Shown here: piece by piece, positions 1 through 10,414 of the stretch
Layout: every line of letters begins with the position of its first letter
How positions within the stretch are numbered: the stretch's first letter is position 1
Source of the DNA: Thalassia testudinum
Taxonomy: Eukaryota > Streptophyta > Magnoliopsida > Alismatales > Hydrocharitaceae
Direction of reading: 5' to 3'
Length of the DNA stretch: 64,000 bases
NCBI GenBank assembly: GCA_037157565.1
Contig: JAZHRO010000012.1
Coordinates: 62,797,501-62,861,500, forward strand
The notes under the pieces: model-generated
The model's database searches: none
What the model was told of the DNA's origin: nothing
What the model saw: only the letters and a program-made list of their open reading frames with translations
Program-made: the position numbers and the translations under genes

Positions 1-280
1 GTTCCGCCGAAGGTTCATAGCGGACGACGAAATCAGAGGGTGGAAGAAAGATCTCCGGCGGGCGGATTTGAGGTGGAGTGGAGGAATCCTTGGGTTGGCG
101 CCTGTGTCAGAGGTGTGGAAGAGCACGGCGGATCTCCTCGGCTGATTAAGATGGACGGAGGAAGTCAGAAAATGGAATGGAAAGTCGCCGGAGTTTTGGA
201 CGAATAGCCTATTGGGTCGCCTGCAGTGTTAGAAGAGGGAAGGGAGCCAACTTGAATAAAATCAGAGGTGTGAGGGGGTA

Positions 281-3019
281 TGTTGAAGCGACTTGCTCGA
301 TCATGTTTTAACAGTTAATTACATCATAGTATAGGTGATCAAGCGTCGTCAACAAATAAAGAGTTTTTATTACTCAAAAACCGGAGTATCCGAGGTCGAA
401 CACAGGGAGCAATTGGAATTTACTACTAATCTCAAATGTAATTGAACACTCTAATTTACTCAAAACTTTACTTCAAATGTATTTAAAAAGTAATTCGGGC
501 AAAAGAGTAAAATTGGACGTCTAATCCTAAGATCAGACATCTTAAAAGTATTTTCCCTTCTTTGATTATTATTCTTCTTCTGATATGCTTTCTTTCTGTT
601 GCAGTCTTCACTTGGCCTCTTCTTTCTCTGCAGTCTCTCTTCTCTTTTTCCTTCTGCCTTCTTTTTCGTAGGCTCTTCTTCTTCTTCTCTTCTGATCTAC
701 AGGTCTTCTTCTTACCTTGATCTTCTTCCTGCCTTTGCTTCTCTTCTCTGCCTTGCTTTCTTTCTTCTTGGCTTCTGCAGTCCTTTCTTTCTTCCTTCTT
801 CTCTGCCTTGCTCAGCCTCTTCTTCTACTTCTTCTCCCTCGCGGCTAAGTCTTTCAACGCTCAGTCTGCCTGCACAGAGAGGTGGAAGCAAAACCTAACC
901 CTTCCCCTCTACCCGAACGTCTCTCTCTCTCTGCAATTCGCTCAAGGACGCTCTCCCAGAGCCATGGGTATTCAGGTCGGATTTCGCACCCGGGACCAGG
1001 GGCACCTGCATGTGGGTGATGCGCGAGGTGTGCTCAGGATGGGTCGGGTCGGATCTCGCCAGATCCGCGAGGTGAAACCGCGGACGAGGCGGGCGTGGGT
1101 CAGGTGAGGGACCTCACCCCTGTGCGTTCGGAGGCGAATAGCAGATAACACAAATTCAATTTAAAGCATACCTGCGCGTTGCGTTTCGCCGATGTGGGAC
1201 TATCTGGCCTGCCCCAATCTCGCGTGCGCCCGCAGACGATTCTTGCACTCGCCACAGCTGCAGCCTCTCTTCCGTTGATTACTGGATCAGATGGCTTCAC
1301 AGTGCTTGCCCCAATGCGCAGCACCTGAAGCCTGGAGCTGCTCCAAAGCTGCTTCGCGTCACCGTCAATGGCGGCAGCAGCTGGCATACTGTCATGCACG
1401 AAGACGGCCTATTGGCCTAATCAAATCACCTGCAGACCTTCGCCGTGGCACGGCGAAGGTGGTGAGACATGCAGCAGGCCGCAGGACGGCCTAGGCGTGC
1501 GTGCCTAGGTCAACCTGTGGCCGGATGTGTGGGTGTGTTCGGGGGACTGTGGTGGAGGCGTAGAGGGATGGTGGATGGGCGGAGAGTGTTCCTCGTGGTG
1601 AGGCGAAGCCTCTGAGTTGGTCGGCGAGCCGTGTGGAGGGGCGGAATGGTGGGAGCGGCTCGCCGGAGGTCGGTCGGAGGCGAGGAAGATGGAGGTGGTC
1701 AGCGATGGTCGAGGGGCAATTAAATGAAATAACAGGGGAAAAAGAGAGAGGGGAAGATGGAGAACAAATCTAACCTACTTACAGGGACGAAGGGGACGGA
1801 GAGGCGGACAGCTGTACCTGCTATCGCCGGAGAAAACATTGCCCAGTGGAGGAGGATGGCGGCGACGACGGGACCAAGGCGGTGTGCGCGGGTATTGCGC
1901 GACGCGGAGGAGAATCAGGAAGATGTCTCTGCCGCTGGTTTTGTGGCAGAGCGAAGAGGGAGGGGAGGGGGGCTCGCTGGAGCTCGCTGGGTTCTTGGCC
2001 GGAGAAGAAGAGACGAATTGGAGGTGGACCTTCGGCCAAGTCAAGTTGAAATTGAGCTGCCGGAGGTGTGGGTTCTTTTATAGGCACTGGGCCGGGTGTT
2101 CAGAGCGTGGAGGGCACGCCTTTGCCTTTGATGGCTCGCCGAAGAAGGAAAGAGGTTAGATACCCAAATCCATCGTGCGTTCGCACAAGAGATTGGGTTC
2201 ACACCAAAGATTGTGATTGGCCTTAGATGGAAGGAAATTCCTCAGAGAATCTCCCTTCCATTTCTGGGAGGGGATCTCTGAGGAATCAGAGAGTAATCCC
2301 TCTTTCAACCTCGCCGGAGGTTGATTCTGCCCTAACAATGGTGGCAGGACCTGATTGCAAAGGTGGTGAGGAAGTTAGGGGGCTCTCTGTGATGCTTTTC
2401 AAAAGATAGGGACCAAATTATGATTTGGGTGTACTAAATTGCAAAGTAGGTCAAGATGACCTCCCCTTAGGTTCAAATTTTGGTAAAAACCTAATTTTGA
2501 CCTAAGGAATCTAATGGTGAAGTTGGATTTTAGGTTTGAACACGTTTGATTGGATATTTTGCGTAAAAACCCAAATTAGGTTAATTGAAGAGCTAGGACC
2601 CTAATCTATGTCAAACGGGGTTCCAAAGGCCAAATTAAGTGTTCTAAACCCTAGAGGATATTTTTCCATGATTTTTAGAGGGCTTACTTGATTTTTATCC
2701 TGACCAGAACCTTGTTAATTTAAGCGGGTCTGTTTTAGGATTACCAAATGTCATTTAATTTCTAAATTGCATATGAACCCATTTCTGATTGACTCGACCC
2801 ACTTTTTATCTTATTTAGACCATTTGTCCTATGTTTTGCCTCTGAGGAATCCCGTTTATGTACTGCAATAGTAAAATTACAGTTTTAACCTTTAATTCAT
2901 GTTTTCTTCTCAGAGCACTTCTTCCTTCATTTAGGCCTTCTTCTAGGTTATATAGGAGCTTTTATCTTCTTTATTGGGTCAAAATGAGCTAGTTATGGCT
3001 CATGATGAGGCTCTTATCA
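281..3019 (-). mobile_element. Solo LTR, family A, copy A1 (2739 bp)
   Basis: It runs from TGTTGAAG at 281 to CTTATCA at 3019 and is flanked by a perfect 5 bp target duplication, GGGTA, at 276-280 and 3020-3024. Orientation is minus: TATAAAA at 2076-2082 lies 937 bases from the 5' tip, and a U5-type CCCTGTGTTCGACC (minus strand, 391-404) lies near the 3' end. No primer site or internal gene is present, so it is a solo LTR left by LTR-LTR recombination. The open frames of about 100 residues inside it are GC- or CT-driven and are not conserved between family A copies. It interrupts LTR B next to that LTR's own TATA box. Confidence 0.88.
555..845 (-). repeat. Purine-rich (GAA/GAAGA) tract in the downstream part of LTR A1
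   Basis: The plus strand is almost pure CTT/CTTCT, so the LTR sense strand is GAA-rich for about 290 bases. The same tract occurs at the same relative place in copies A2 (14870-15170) and A4 (29170-29465, sense on plus). It produces spurious Leu/Ser/Phe-rich or Lys/Glu/Arg-rich open frames. It is part of the LTR, not a gene. Confidence 0.75.
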
Positions 3020-3794
3020 GGGTATTTATAGCAGTTTGCGGTGAAGAGAGTGGCGGGGTATGACCGAAGAAGGAGCTTGAGGAGCTTAACCTTCGTCGTC
3101 GTCTCTGACAACGGTAAGGTTATCTCCCATCAAAAAATAGGATTCCCGGTTAATCCAGACCGGTGGATGAAGTGGAGGTGGTGAGCGCAAGCTGCAAGAG
3201 CTTGGACAAAGAAGGATGATGTCGGCAGGTTGGTAATCGCGCGGTGGGGTGACTCTGTGCCGCCAGCCGTTCGTTCGGCTGAAGAAGAAGAAGACGAAGA
3301 GGGACTTAAATGAAATAAAACTTAAGGACCTATGTGAGAAATAAGGATCCGACTGTAATGAAAAGTAAGGACTAAAATGTAAACCCAGGTTTTGAAGGTT
3401 TATTTTAACTTAAATCTTTTTCAACTTTTTATATATGTTAGTAAATAAGGTAAATATTATATTTTCACCTTGAATTTATATTTTTGACCTTTTTAGGTTA
3501 ATTTATTAGATTAAGTAAAATTACTTAAGTTATTACATACTTAGGTATACGTTATATTTAAGTTACTTAACTTATTAATTAAAAGAATGATTAATAGGAT
3601 TTCGAGTCCAATTATTAACTATATTATTAATAATGTTAATTGAATGATAAAATGTCACTTTTAACTTATTTTAAGGTCCTTGACTAAATATCCCTTATTT
3701 TATAATTAACCCTTATATGTTCATAACCTTAGCTAATTAACTAGGAAGACTAGTTAATTAAGGGTAATTAGATATCATGATGAGTGTCTCATCA

Positions 3795-4521
3795 CCGATG
3801 CATAGGAAATATTTTCCATTTCTTTGGTTTCAAATTCATTCCTGAGGCATTGGTTAAGAGAGAATTTATCTCCCTTAGTTACTGGAGTATCTTCTGGTTT
3901 ATAATTCTCCATTCCAAATCACCTTAAAAAGGTTTCAATATACCTCCTTTGTGATAATCCAAGGATACTCCAAGAACGATCTCATTGTATCTGGATTCCT
4001 AATACAAAAGAAGCTTCACCAAGATCCTTCATTTCAAAATAACCAGAGAGAAATGTCTTGGTTTCCTGAAGCAAACCATTGTCATTACAGGCAAAGAGGA
4101 TGTCATCCACTTACAAAATCAGGAAAATATATTTTCCTCTACAAAATTTGTGATATACACAATCATCAATCGGATTTGTCTTAAATCCAAATGAGGCAAT
4201 TATTTGATGAAACTTGTAATACAACTGTCTTAATGCTTGCTTTAATCCATAAATGGCTTTCTTTAGTTTGCAAACCATTTTTTTTGCATCTCCTGGTACA
4301 AAGTTTTCTAGTTGCATCATGTAAATTATTTCATTAATGTTTCCATTAAAAAACATTATCCTTACATCCATCTGATGTAGCTCCAAATCAAAATGAGCTA
4401 CTAAAGCCATTATGGTTCTAAATGAATCTTTAGATGAAACTGATGAAAATGTCTTTTTATAGTCTATGCCTTCCTTTTGAGTGAATCCCTTAGCAACAAG
4501 ACGAGCCCTATATTTGTCCAC
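3795..4521 (-). pseudogene. Copia-1 reverse transcriptase (RVT_2), broken
   Basis: The best open stretch, 4111-4521, contains the RVT_2 opening KYRARLVAKGFTQKEGIDY followed by FRTIMALVAHFDLELHQMDV and KKAIYGLKQALRQLYYKF, all characteristic of copia RT. The catalytic YVDD motif is damaged: around 4105-4112 the tyrosine codon reads TAA while VDDILFACND continues intact. A second decayed segment continues to 3795, where LTR B cuts the gene. The family's role is copying the element's RNA into DNA in cytoplasmic virus-like particles; this copy cannot do so. Copia-2 has an intact YVDDILL at the corresponding place, which supports reading the TAA as a mutation. Confidence 0.9.
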
Positions 4522-4691
4522 ATTGCCTTGTGAATCCCGTTTGGTTTTAAATATCCATTTACAATAATGGGCTTCACACCTTCAGGCAATTAGACAACAT
4601 CCCAAACCTCGTTGTGACTCATGGCTTTTATCACTTCATTCATGGTATTGATCCAGTCTTGTTGATGGGAGCTCCTCATGGCATGAGTGAC

Positions 4692-5830
4692 CTAAATGGG
4701 ATCCGTATCCATTTGGTCTGCCTCTAGTTCCCCGAGAAAGACAACATAATCATTAGATATTGCACTTCTCCTTTCTCTACTGGACCTCCTAATGGGTGCA
4801 GGATTTTGAATGTTTTGAGATTGTTTGATTTGATTAATGGGAAGATTATCGACACTACTTTCTTCCCCTGATGTTATTGGAACAACATTTAGAATAAGAA
4901 CTTGACCTTGTTCTGTGATTTCCTTATGAATAGGATCTAGTTCTTCAAATGTAATGTGATGACTATCACCCCCCAAACCAACATCCTCAAAGAAGTGGGC
5001 ATTTCTGGTCTCAAAAAATGAGCAAGTCGTTGGGTTATAGAACTTGTAACCCTTTGACCTCTCAAAGTACCCTACAAAATACCAGGTGACCGTCTTAGAG
5101 TCCAGTTTTCTTTCAACAGGCCTATATGGCCTAGCCTCAGCTGAACACCCCCAGATATGAAAATGTTTTATACTAGGTGCCTTATTAGTCCACATTTCAT
5201 ATGGGGTTTTGGGTATTGCTTTAGTTGGTACTCAATTGAGAACACATACAGTTGTTTTGAGTGCTTCTCCCCATACAGACTCAGGTAAAGAAGTATCACT
5301 AATCATACTTCGTACCATATTCTTAAGAGTCCTATTGCGGCATTCAGCAACACCATTCATGCTTGGTGTCTCAGGCATGGTGTACTGAGGCACTATGCCG
5401 CATTCACCTAGAAAAGAAGCAAATGGTCCTGGACGTTCTCCTAATCCGTCATATCTGACGTACTACTCACCATGGTCAAATCTAACAACCTTAATCCTCT
5501 TTCCAAGTTGGTTTCCACCTCGACCTTATAGGACTTGAACGCATCCAAAGACTGTGACTTTTCGTGAAGAAAAAATAAATACCCGTATCTAGAGTAATCA
5601 TCTATGAACGTAATAAAGTATTATTGCCCATTCCAGGAAGCCGTAGGAAATGGACCACAGATATCCGTATGTATTAGTTCTAAGAGATCTGTAGCTCTAG
5701 TGACACCTACACCTCTCTTGTTTGTTCTCTTCCCTTTTAACCAATCAACACAGACATCCAAATCTACGTAATCAAGAGAATCAAGAATTCCATTCAAAAT
5801 AAGCCTATCCATTCTCTATTTAGAGATATG
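4692..5830 (-). pseudogene. Copia-1 integrase, broken
   Basis: The minus strand encodes the start of the rve core at 5621-5812, with LLELIHTDICGPFPTASWNG and the first catalytic Asp, then FIDDYSRYGYLFF with the second. Upstream is the GAG pre-integrase motif HKHLGHIS, interrupted by stops. The C-terminal part, 4692-5195, has [20 protein letters not shown] and a KLDSKTVTWYFVGY segment typical of plant copia integrases. The middle (5200-5600) is broken by frameshifts. The enzyme joins the cDNA to chromosomal DNA. A basic stretch, PIRRSSRERR, lies near the C-terminus. Confidence 0.88.
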
Positions 5831-5871
5831 GCCTAAATGCTTATGCTACAGTAAAGTAGAATTCTCTTGAG

Positions 5872-6393
5872 TTATTTTACGCTTTGTACCACTTCTAAAT
5901 TGGACGAAAAAATATGCAACATATATAATTTATCACTAACATACAAAAAATCAGAACCAACTAAATTTGAATTAAGAAACAACTGAAATTGTCTATCTCT
6001 AAATAAACAAGAATAACCAAATTTGTCAAATAGATAAATAGAAACTAAATTCCGTCTAAATAATGGTACAATGAATGTTTCTTTCAAATCTAACTGGTGG
6101 CCGGTAGCCAGTGATAGCCTGAAATTTTCAATGGCTTCTACCTCCACCTTCGTGCCGTCGCCCACATAGATGTATCTTTCACCATAACTTGGCATTCGGT
6201 AGCTTAGGCAACCTTGCACAGACACACTAATGTAAATAGTAGTTCTCGAATTTATCCACCAAATGTCTAAGGGTACAGAAGCATAATTAACTTCTGAACA
6301 AACCAAAGAGAATGATGTACCTTTCTTTTCACACCAAGTGTAATGTTTGGTACAATCCTTCTTTACATGTCCTTCTCCCTTGCAGAAGGAGCA
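5872..6393 (-). pseudogene. Copia-1 CCHC zinc knuckle and aspartic protease, active site lost
   Basis: A gag-type zinc knuckle, CSFCKGEGHVKKDC (spacing CX2CX4HX4C), is encoded on the minus strand at 6352-6393. It is followed by a copia protease-like region, with DIWWINSRTTIYISVSVQGC at the place where related elements have the catalytic D(S/T)G; here Asp is Asn and Gly is Arg. Downstream ERYIYVGDGTKVEVEAIENF and ETFIVPLFRRNLVSIYLFDK are typical of the protease to GAG pre-integrase segment. Asn-for-Asp should abolish cleavage of the polyprotein. The frame is open for 144 residues from 6306 to 5872. Confidence 0.87.
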
Positions 6394-6507
6394 GGATGCC
6401 TTAGGCTTCTTCTGACTCCTTTTGGAGGAGGATAAACTGGCAGCAGTTGTATCCTTAGCCCGCTTTCTTTTAGGCCTAGAAACTAGATGAGCACTTTCTG
6501 GTCTATC

Positions 6508-7125
6508 CTACTTTAGCCTCTCTTCCTTTTGCACACAATTACAAATGAGCTCGTTAAGAGTCCACTTCTCCTTTTGGCAGTTATAACTGACCTTCAATTG
6601 CCCATATTGTAAAGGAAGGGAAATCAAAACTAAGTGCACGAGGAGGTCACCTGACAACTTCAACTTAAGTGCCTTTAGTTTTGAGGCTAAATTGGACATT
6701 TCTATAATGTGCTCCTTTATGTTTCCAATGCCCTGTACTTAAGTGAGACAAGTTTGCTAAGGAGATTGCTTGTCTCAGCTTTCTCACTTTTAGCAAATCT
6801 TTTCTCAATCTCATCAAAGAATTTCTTAGCATTTAATTCCTCTGAGATAGCACCCCTAAAGTTTTCTAGAATAACACGTTTCATGATCATTAGACACATG
6901 AGATTTGATCGCTTCCACTTCTCAGAGTTTTTTATTTCCTCAGAAGAACTCTTATCTGTATGAGGGGAGGGAGGATTAACCCGAAGTGCATGGTCTAGAT
7001 CCATGCATCACAGAACAATAAGGACACTTTCTTTCCAGAATATAAAATTAGATCCATTTAGTTCTGGAATAGAATTCAGGTTGGCAGTTAGGGCAGATGC
7101 AGAGGAGTTAACTAGAGAAACAAAG
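6508..7125 (-). pseudogene. Copia-1 gag, frameshifted
   Basis: Two minus-strand pieces make up a copia gag (UBN2-like). The N-terminal piece (7004-6717, with recognisable sequence back to about 7125) contains LNGSNFIFWKES, CMDLDHALRVNPPSPHTDKS and WKRSNLMCLMIMKRVILENF. The C-terminal piece (6699-6508) contains MSNLASKLKALKLKLSGDLL and KEKWTLNELICNCVQKEERL. A frameshift near 6700-6716 separates them, and a stop precedes the CMDLDHALR segment. Gag forms the particle that packages element RNA. Copia-2 lacks this whole segment. Confidence 0.87.
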
Positions 7126-7509
7126 GAAATAAACCAAATACATGCTCAGAATGAAGTAACTTAACAATACAATCATCAATATTTAGTCTTTGAACAATAA
7201 ACATTAATATTGTAAAGGGTAGTCTTAAGAACGATAAATAGTTATTGAAAACAATCACGCAAGTGATTAAGCCATCTTTGGATTAACTTAACTACCCACA
7301 TGAAAACCTAATAATTCAATAGGATATTTATCATTAAATGTGTACATATGCATTCAATCCTGAGGTGGCCCACCTTTGGGTTAAGCTCCTCACACAGGAA
7401 TATAATGTACACAATCGCTTTAATGTTTCAAATAAACCGACACAAGAAGTAACCTACTTTGACAAGAATTACTAAATGTAACAGAGTACTTAATACATTA
7501 AAACCACCT

Positions 7510-7960
7510 ACTAATGTTCGCACCAAAATTTTATGACAAATGTATCCGAAAAAATATAACTCTAGTATCGGTACTCAAGATTGGTACCGGTACCAGAATG
7601 AGTAGTACCGGTATTGCTCTTAGGTTCCGTTACTTCATGAGTATTGGACCAATCCTAAGATCATGTCTAGTATCCTACATGTACCGGTACTCATGATGAG
7701 TACCGGTACTGCCTCTGGACGTCACTAGTATCCCACATGTATCGGTACTCATGATGAGTACCGGTACTCCTTCAATACTGGTGGCACTTCCTTATGCCCG
7801 ACCAGTATCCAACATGCACTTCCTCTGGTACTCCATCGATACTGGTGGTGTCCAGGAAGTGCCCGATGGGTACCCGTACCTTACCAGTACTGGTACTCAT
7901 GATGAGTACCCGTACTGGATCGATCACAGTCTGATTCTAAGGCGGTGATCTGAAATCAAG
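7510..7960. repeat. Palindrome-rich array in the Copia-1 leader
   Basis: Between the primer site and gag, the leader repeats the 12-base palindrome AGTACCGGTACT and variants. Pairs of the motif flank a central CATGATG spacer, for example at 7681-7710, 7740-7768 and 7887-7917, making longer palindromes. Degenerate units (ATACTGGTGG, CCAGTATCC) fill the gaps between 7565 and 7925. The same array occurs in the Copia-2 leader (about 12340-12580). It could fold into strong hairpins in genomic RNA. Function is unknown. Confidence 0.85.
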
Positions 7961-8196
7961 ATTTGGGGAAAACACCCCAAATCACGATTCCAATCGCAAA
8001 ACTTGATTTGATTATTAAACATGTGATACAAATGAACATGAAAACCCCAAAAACAAACATTAGTAGTCATCGATTCATCAAGATGTAATCGAATCAATCC
8101 GAAAACTTAAACGAAGAACAATTAACCAAAAATCGAATGGAAATTATTTTTCTCAAAATCCAATTCATTTAGGCAATGATATAGCAAATAGAAAGA

Positions 8197-8209
8197 GTCT
8201 CTAATACCA
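8197..8209 (-). other. Copia-1 primer binding site
   Basis: The minus strand reads TGGTATTAGAGAC two bases inside the 5' LTR end (TTCATCA at 8212-8218). It matches the common plant retrotransposon primer site TGGTATCAGAGCC, complementary to the 3' end of initiator methionine tRNA, with a few transitions. It fixes both the orientation and the 5' LTR boundary. Confidence 0.85.
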
Positions 8210-8211
8210 CT

Positions 8212-8540
8212 TGATGAATTTAATTAGTATAAAATCAAAATCGAATGATTTTCTACGAAATCTTAAGAACATTCTATTCCCTATACCATCAACCAAAATG
8301 AAAACGAAAGAAAAACGATGGAGGAATGCCTGAGTCCATCGCAGCGAAGCGAAGATCGTGGAAATTTTCTGTGACTGTGGGCTTGCTTCTCCAATGAGAG
8401 GCGGTAGCTATGGCGCTTCCAGAGGGTTGAGAGGGCGAAAAGAATTTATAGGGGTAGTGGTAGACGTGTTAGACATGGTACCCCTTGGGTCCCCCTTGAG
8501 CACTATTTATGTGGCATTATATGCAAAATAGTCTCCTTTT
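8212..8540 (-). repeat. Copia-1 5' LTR, partial
   Basis: It starts TGATGAATTTAATTAG at 8212 and aligns with the Copia-2 LTRs (8784-9352 and 12869-13440) up to about 8505. Similarity fades through a TATA-region relic around 8511. The outer half of the LTR, expected to end TAACA, is absent. The boundary at 8540 is approximate. Confidence 0.75.
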
Positions 8541-8783
8541 CAAAGAAAATTAGATGGAGTGTGAACTTTAAACGAAGCAAGATCTTAACATGTGGTAAGA
8601 AATCAAGGGCATTTTTAACTTTCGGGGGAAAATACAAGTGTTCTGGTGCAGCTGCCGAAATAAATTTTTAGCTTCGTCTTTTTACAACTCAAAGCTTATC
8701 TGGACCAACCTCTTTGGGTTGTCTGAATACAAACAAGCCCTCATCCTAGAAGAGCCAGGTGCCGAGGCACTCAAGGCCTCTCC
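8541..8783. other. Unclassified spacer between Copia-1 and Copia-2
   Basis: About 240-280 bases match neither copia copy nor any other repeat in the window by eye. No convincing gene is visible: an open frame from 8638 runs into the Copia-2 LTR and is not recognisable. It may be original host DNA or part of another element. Confidence 0.4.
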
Positions 8784-9352
8784 TGTAGATTTAATTCATA
8801 TCAAATCAAAATCGAATGATTTTCTACCAAATCCCAAGAACATTCTATTCCCTATACCATCAATCAAAATGAAAATGAAAGAAAACAAAAATGATGGAAG
8901 AATACTTGAGTCCATCGTGACGGAAGCGTAGTGGAGATCATGGAGATCCTCTAGAGCCGTAGGCTTGCTTCTCCAACGAGAAGAGATAACTATGGTGCTT
9001 CTAGAGGATTAGGAGAGCGAAAAGAATTTATGGGGGTGGTGGTAAATGTGGTACCCCTTCGGCTCTATTTATAACTTTTCTGCGATGCAGAAAACTAAAT
9101 ACCCATTTTGCCCTCACCCCTCCAAGGATCATAACTGCTTAAATTAAAAATGTCAATTCCACCCATCACGGAATTGCATTTCTCTCTTAAGGCTTCTATG
9201 CATTAAATCTCATATCCTAATGATATGCGAATAATCAATTTACATAACTAGAACACTTTAATGACCATAAATGTGATGTCCAAATATATGTACATATTTA
9301 ACGTATAATTCCTTAATAAAAATATATGTAGGTTCGCATTATGATTCTAACA
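8784..9352 (-). repeat. Copia-2 3' LTR
   Basis: On the minus strand it begins TGTTAGAATCATAATGCG at 9352 and ends at 8784 in a slightly altered terminus (TACA instead of ATCA). A TATAAATAG box lies at 9065-9073. It aligns throughout with 12869-13440. It would provide the transcript's 3' end processing region in an active element. Confidence 0.85.
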
Positions 9353-9363
9353 ATCTCTCACTT
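9353..9363 (-). other. Copia-2 polypurine tract
   Basis: The minus strand reads AAGTGAGAGAT immediately before the LTR start TGTTAG. This resembles the plant copia tract GTGGGAGATTGTTAG that primes plus-strand DNA synthesis. Its position confirms the LTR border at 9352. Confidence 0.82.
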
Positions 9364-9768
9364 AAACCACATATATCATCCTTATAATCATACGTTCATA
9401 TATACCTAAATGAGCTCATTAATACAACATCACAGTAAACCACATATCCACGAATCTCGTCCATACTCTATTAACATACGACCAAAATTGGTTTTCGCCA
9501 TTACAAAATCGACTAAACCAAACAATGATCACATACATTAACATAAGTAATGACATAGATTTGATATTGGTACATAGCATGAAAATTGCATGTTAATGTG
9601 ATCTATGGATGCCTATTTTCAACTGGTCTAAAACTTTATTATACAAGAGATCACATGGCAAGGACTAATGAGTTCAAAGAATGGAAAATTTTATTATTAT
9701 GTGCATAATCTAAAACATATCCATACATGAAACACCAAAATGTAACAAACTCCCACTGAATTGTTGTA

Positions 9769-10414
9769 TTATAGAATAGATACAACACCCATACAGACAA
9801 CATGCTCATGAAAAACCTTTATCGTTAACCCTTTAGTGAGCAGGTCTGGCACCATGGAGTTGGTCCCAATGTATTCAATAGACACTTGTCTACTTTGAAC
9901 TCTTTCCTTGACCGCTAAATACTTGATATCAATGTACTTCGACCTCAAAGAGCTTTTGTTGCTGTTGGAATACATCACCACCGAATTCTTGTCACAGTAA
10001 AGCCGTAGTTGTCTTTTGACACCATCAACGATCTGTAGTGATGTGACAAAATTTCTAAGTCATACTCCATGATTTAAGGCCTCGAAGCATGCTATAAATT
10101 CTACTTCCATAGTAGAGGTGGCTATCAAGGTTTGCTTTGCAGTCCTCCACGAGATAGCCCCTCCAACCAGCAGAAAAATGTATCATGAAGTAGATCTTCG
10201 GGTATCCTGATTTCCCGCAAAGTCAGAGTCAGAATATTCGAGGACCTCCAAATGATCTGATCTCTTGTATGTGAACATGAAATCCTTTGTTCTTTGTAGG
10301 TAGCGCATGACCCGTTTAGCTGCCTTCCAGTGGTCGGGTCCAGGCTTACTTAAATATCTGCCTAACATGCCAAAATGCATGCGTGCAGAGTTGGGCATGC
10401 ATCAAACTTCCCAC
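9769..10414 (-). pseudogene. Copia-2 RNase H, broken
   Basis: The RT-RNase H connection and N-terminal RNase H are at 10183-10398, with MLGRYLSKPGPDHWKAAKRV and EYSDSDFAG, where the DSDFAG-type motif carries a catalytic Asp. The C-terminal part at 9769-9981 contains SLRSKYIDIKYLAVKERVQS and MVPDLLTKGLTIKVFHEHVV, the usual end of a copia polyprotein. Between them [20 protein letters not shown] is readable but interrupted by a stop. The enzyme degrades RNA in RNA-DNA hybrids during reverse transcription. Copia-1 lacks this region. Confidence 0.87.

Larger units (their letters stand above)
1..3794 (-). mobile_element. Old solo-type LTR (family B), cut by the window edge and interrupted by LTR A1
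   Basis: Positions 1-275 and 3025-3794 read as one older LTR once the inserted LTR A1 and one TSD copy are removed. On the minus strand it begins TGATGAG at 3794 and shares its first 20 or so bases, including a terminal palindrome, with family A LTRs, but the rest differs, so I treat it as a related family. A TATAAATA motif (minus strand, about 3023-3030) sits about 770 bases from the LTR tip. The right boundary is clear because copia sequence homologous to 10415 onward starts at 3795. The expected left TSD (CCGAT, matching 3795-3799) lies outside the window, so solo status is inferred. Family assignment is uncertain. Confidence 0.6.
3795..8540 (-). mobile_element. Copia-1: degenerate Ty1/copia element, 3' end truncated by LTR B
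   Basis: On the minus strand the order is a partial 5' LTR (8212 to about 8540), primer site (8197-8209), palindrome-rich leader (7565-7925), gag, CCHC knuckle, protease, GAG pre-integrase, integrase and reverse transcriptase. This is the Ty1/copia order, with integrase before RT. The RNase H domain and 3' LTR are missing because LTR B was inserted at 3795; they may lie left of the window. The reading frame has many stops and frameshifts, so it cannot encode a functional polyprotein. The sequence aligns by eye with Copia-2 over integrase and RT (for example 3830 with 10440, and 5190 with 11800). Confidence 0.9.

Noticed and set aside
599..898. Leu/Ser/Phe-rich 99-residue frame resembling a signal peptide or membrane protein
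   Set aside because: It is encoded by the CTT-rich tract of LTR A1, which recurs as a repeat in A2 and A4.
281..3019. Interpretation of the 2.7 kb repeats as MULE or Helitron elements
   Set aside because: The 5 bp TSDs, TG...CA ends, TATA box and CCCTGTGTTCGACC-type U5 motif fit LTRs; there are no long terminal inverted repeats or 9 bp TSDs.
7565..7925. CRISPR-like or satellite array
   Set aside because: The repeats are palindromes of irregular spacing inside a copia leader, and the same array recurs in Copia-2. There are no uniform spacers and the context is eukaryotic.
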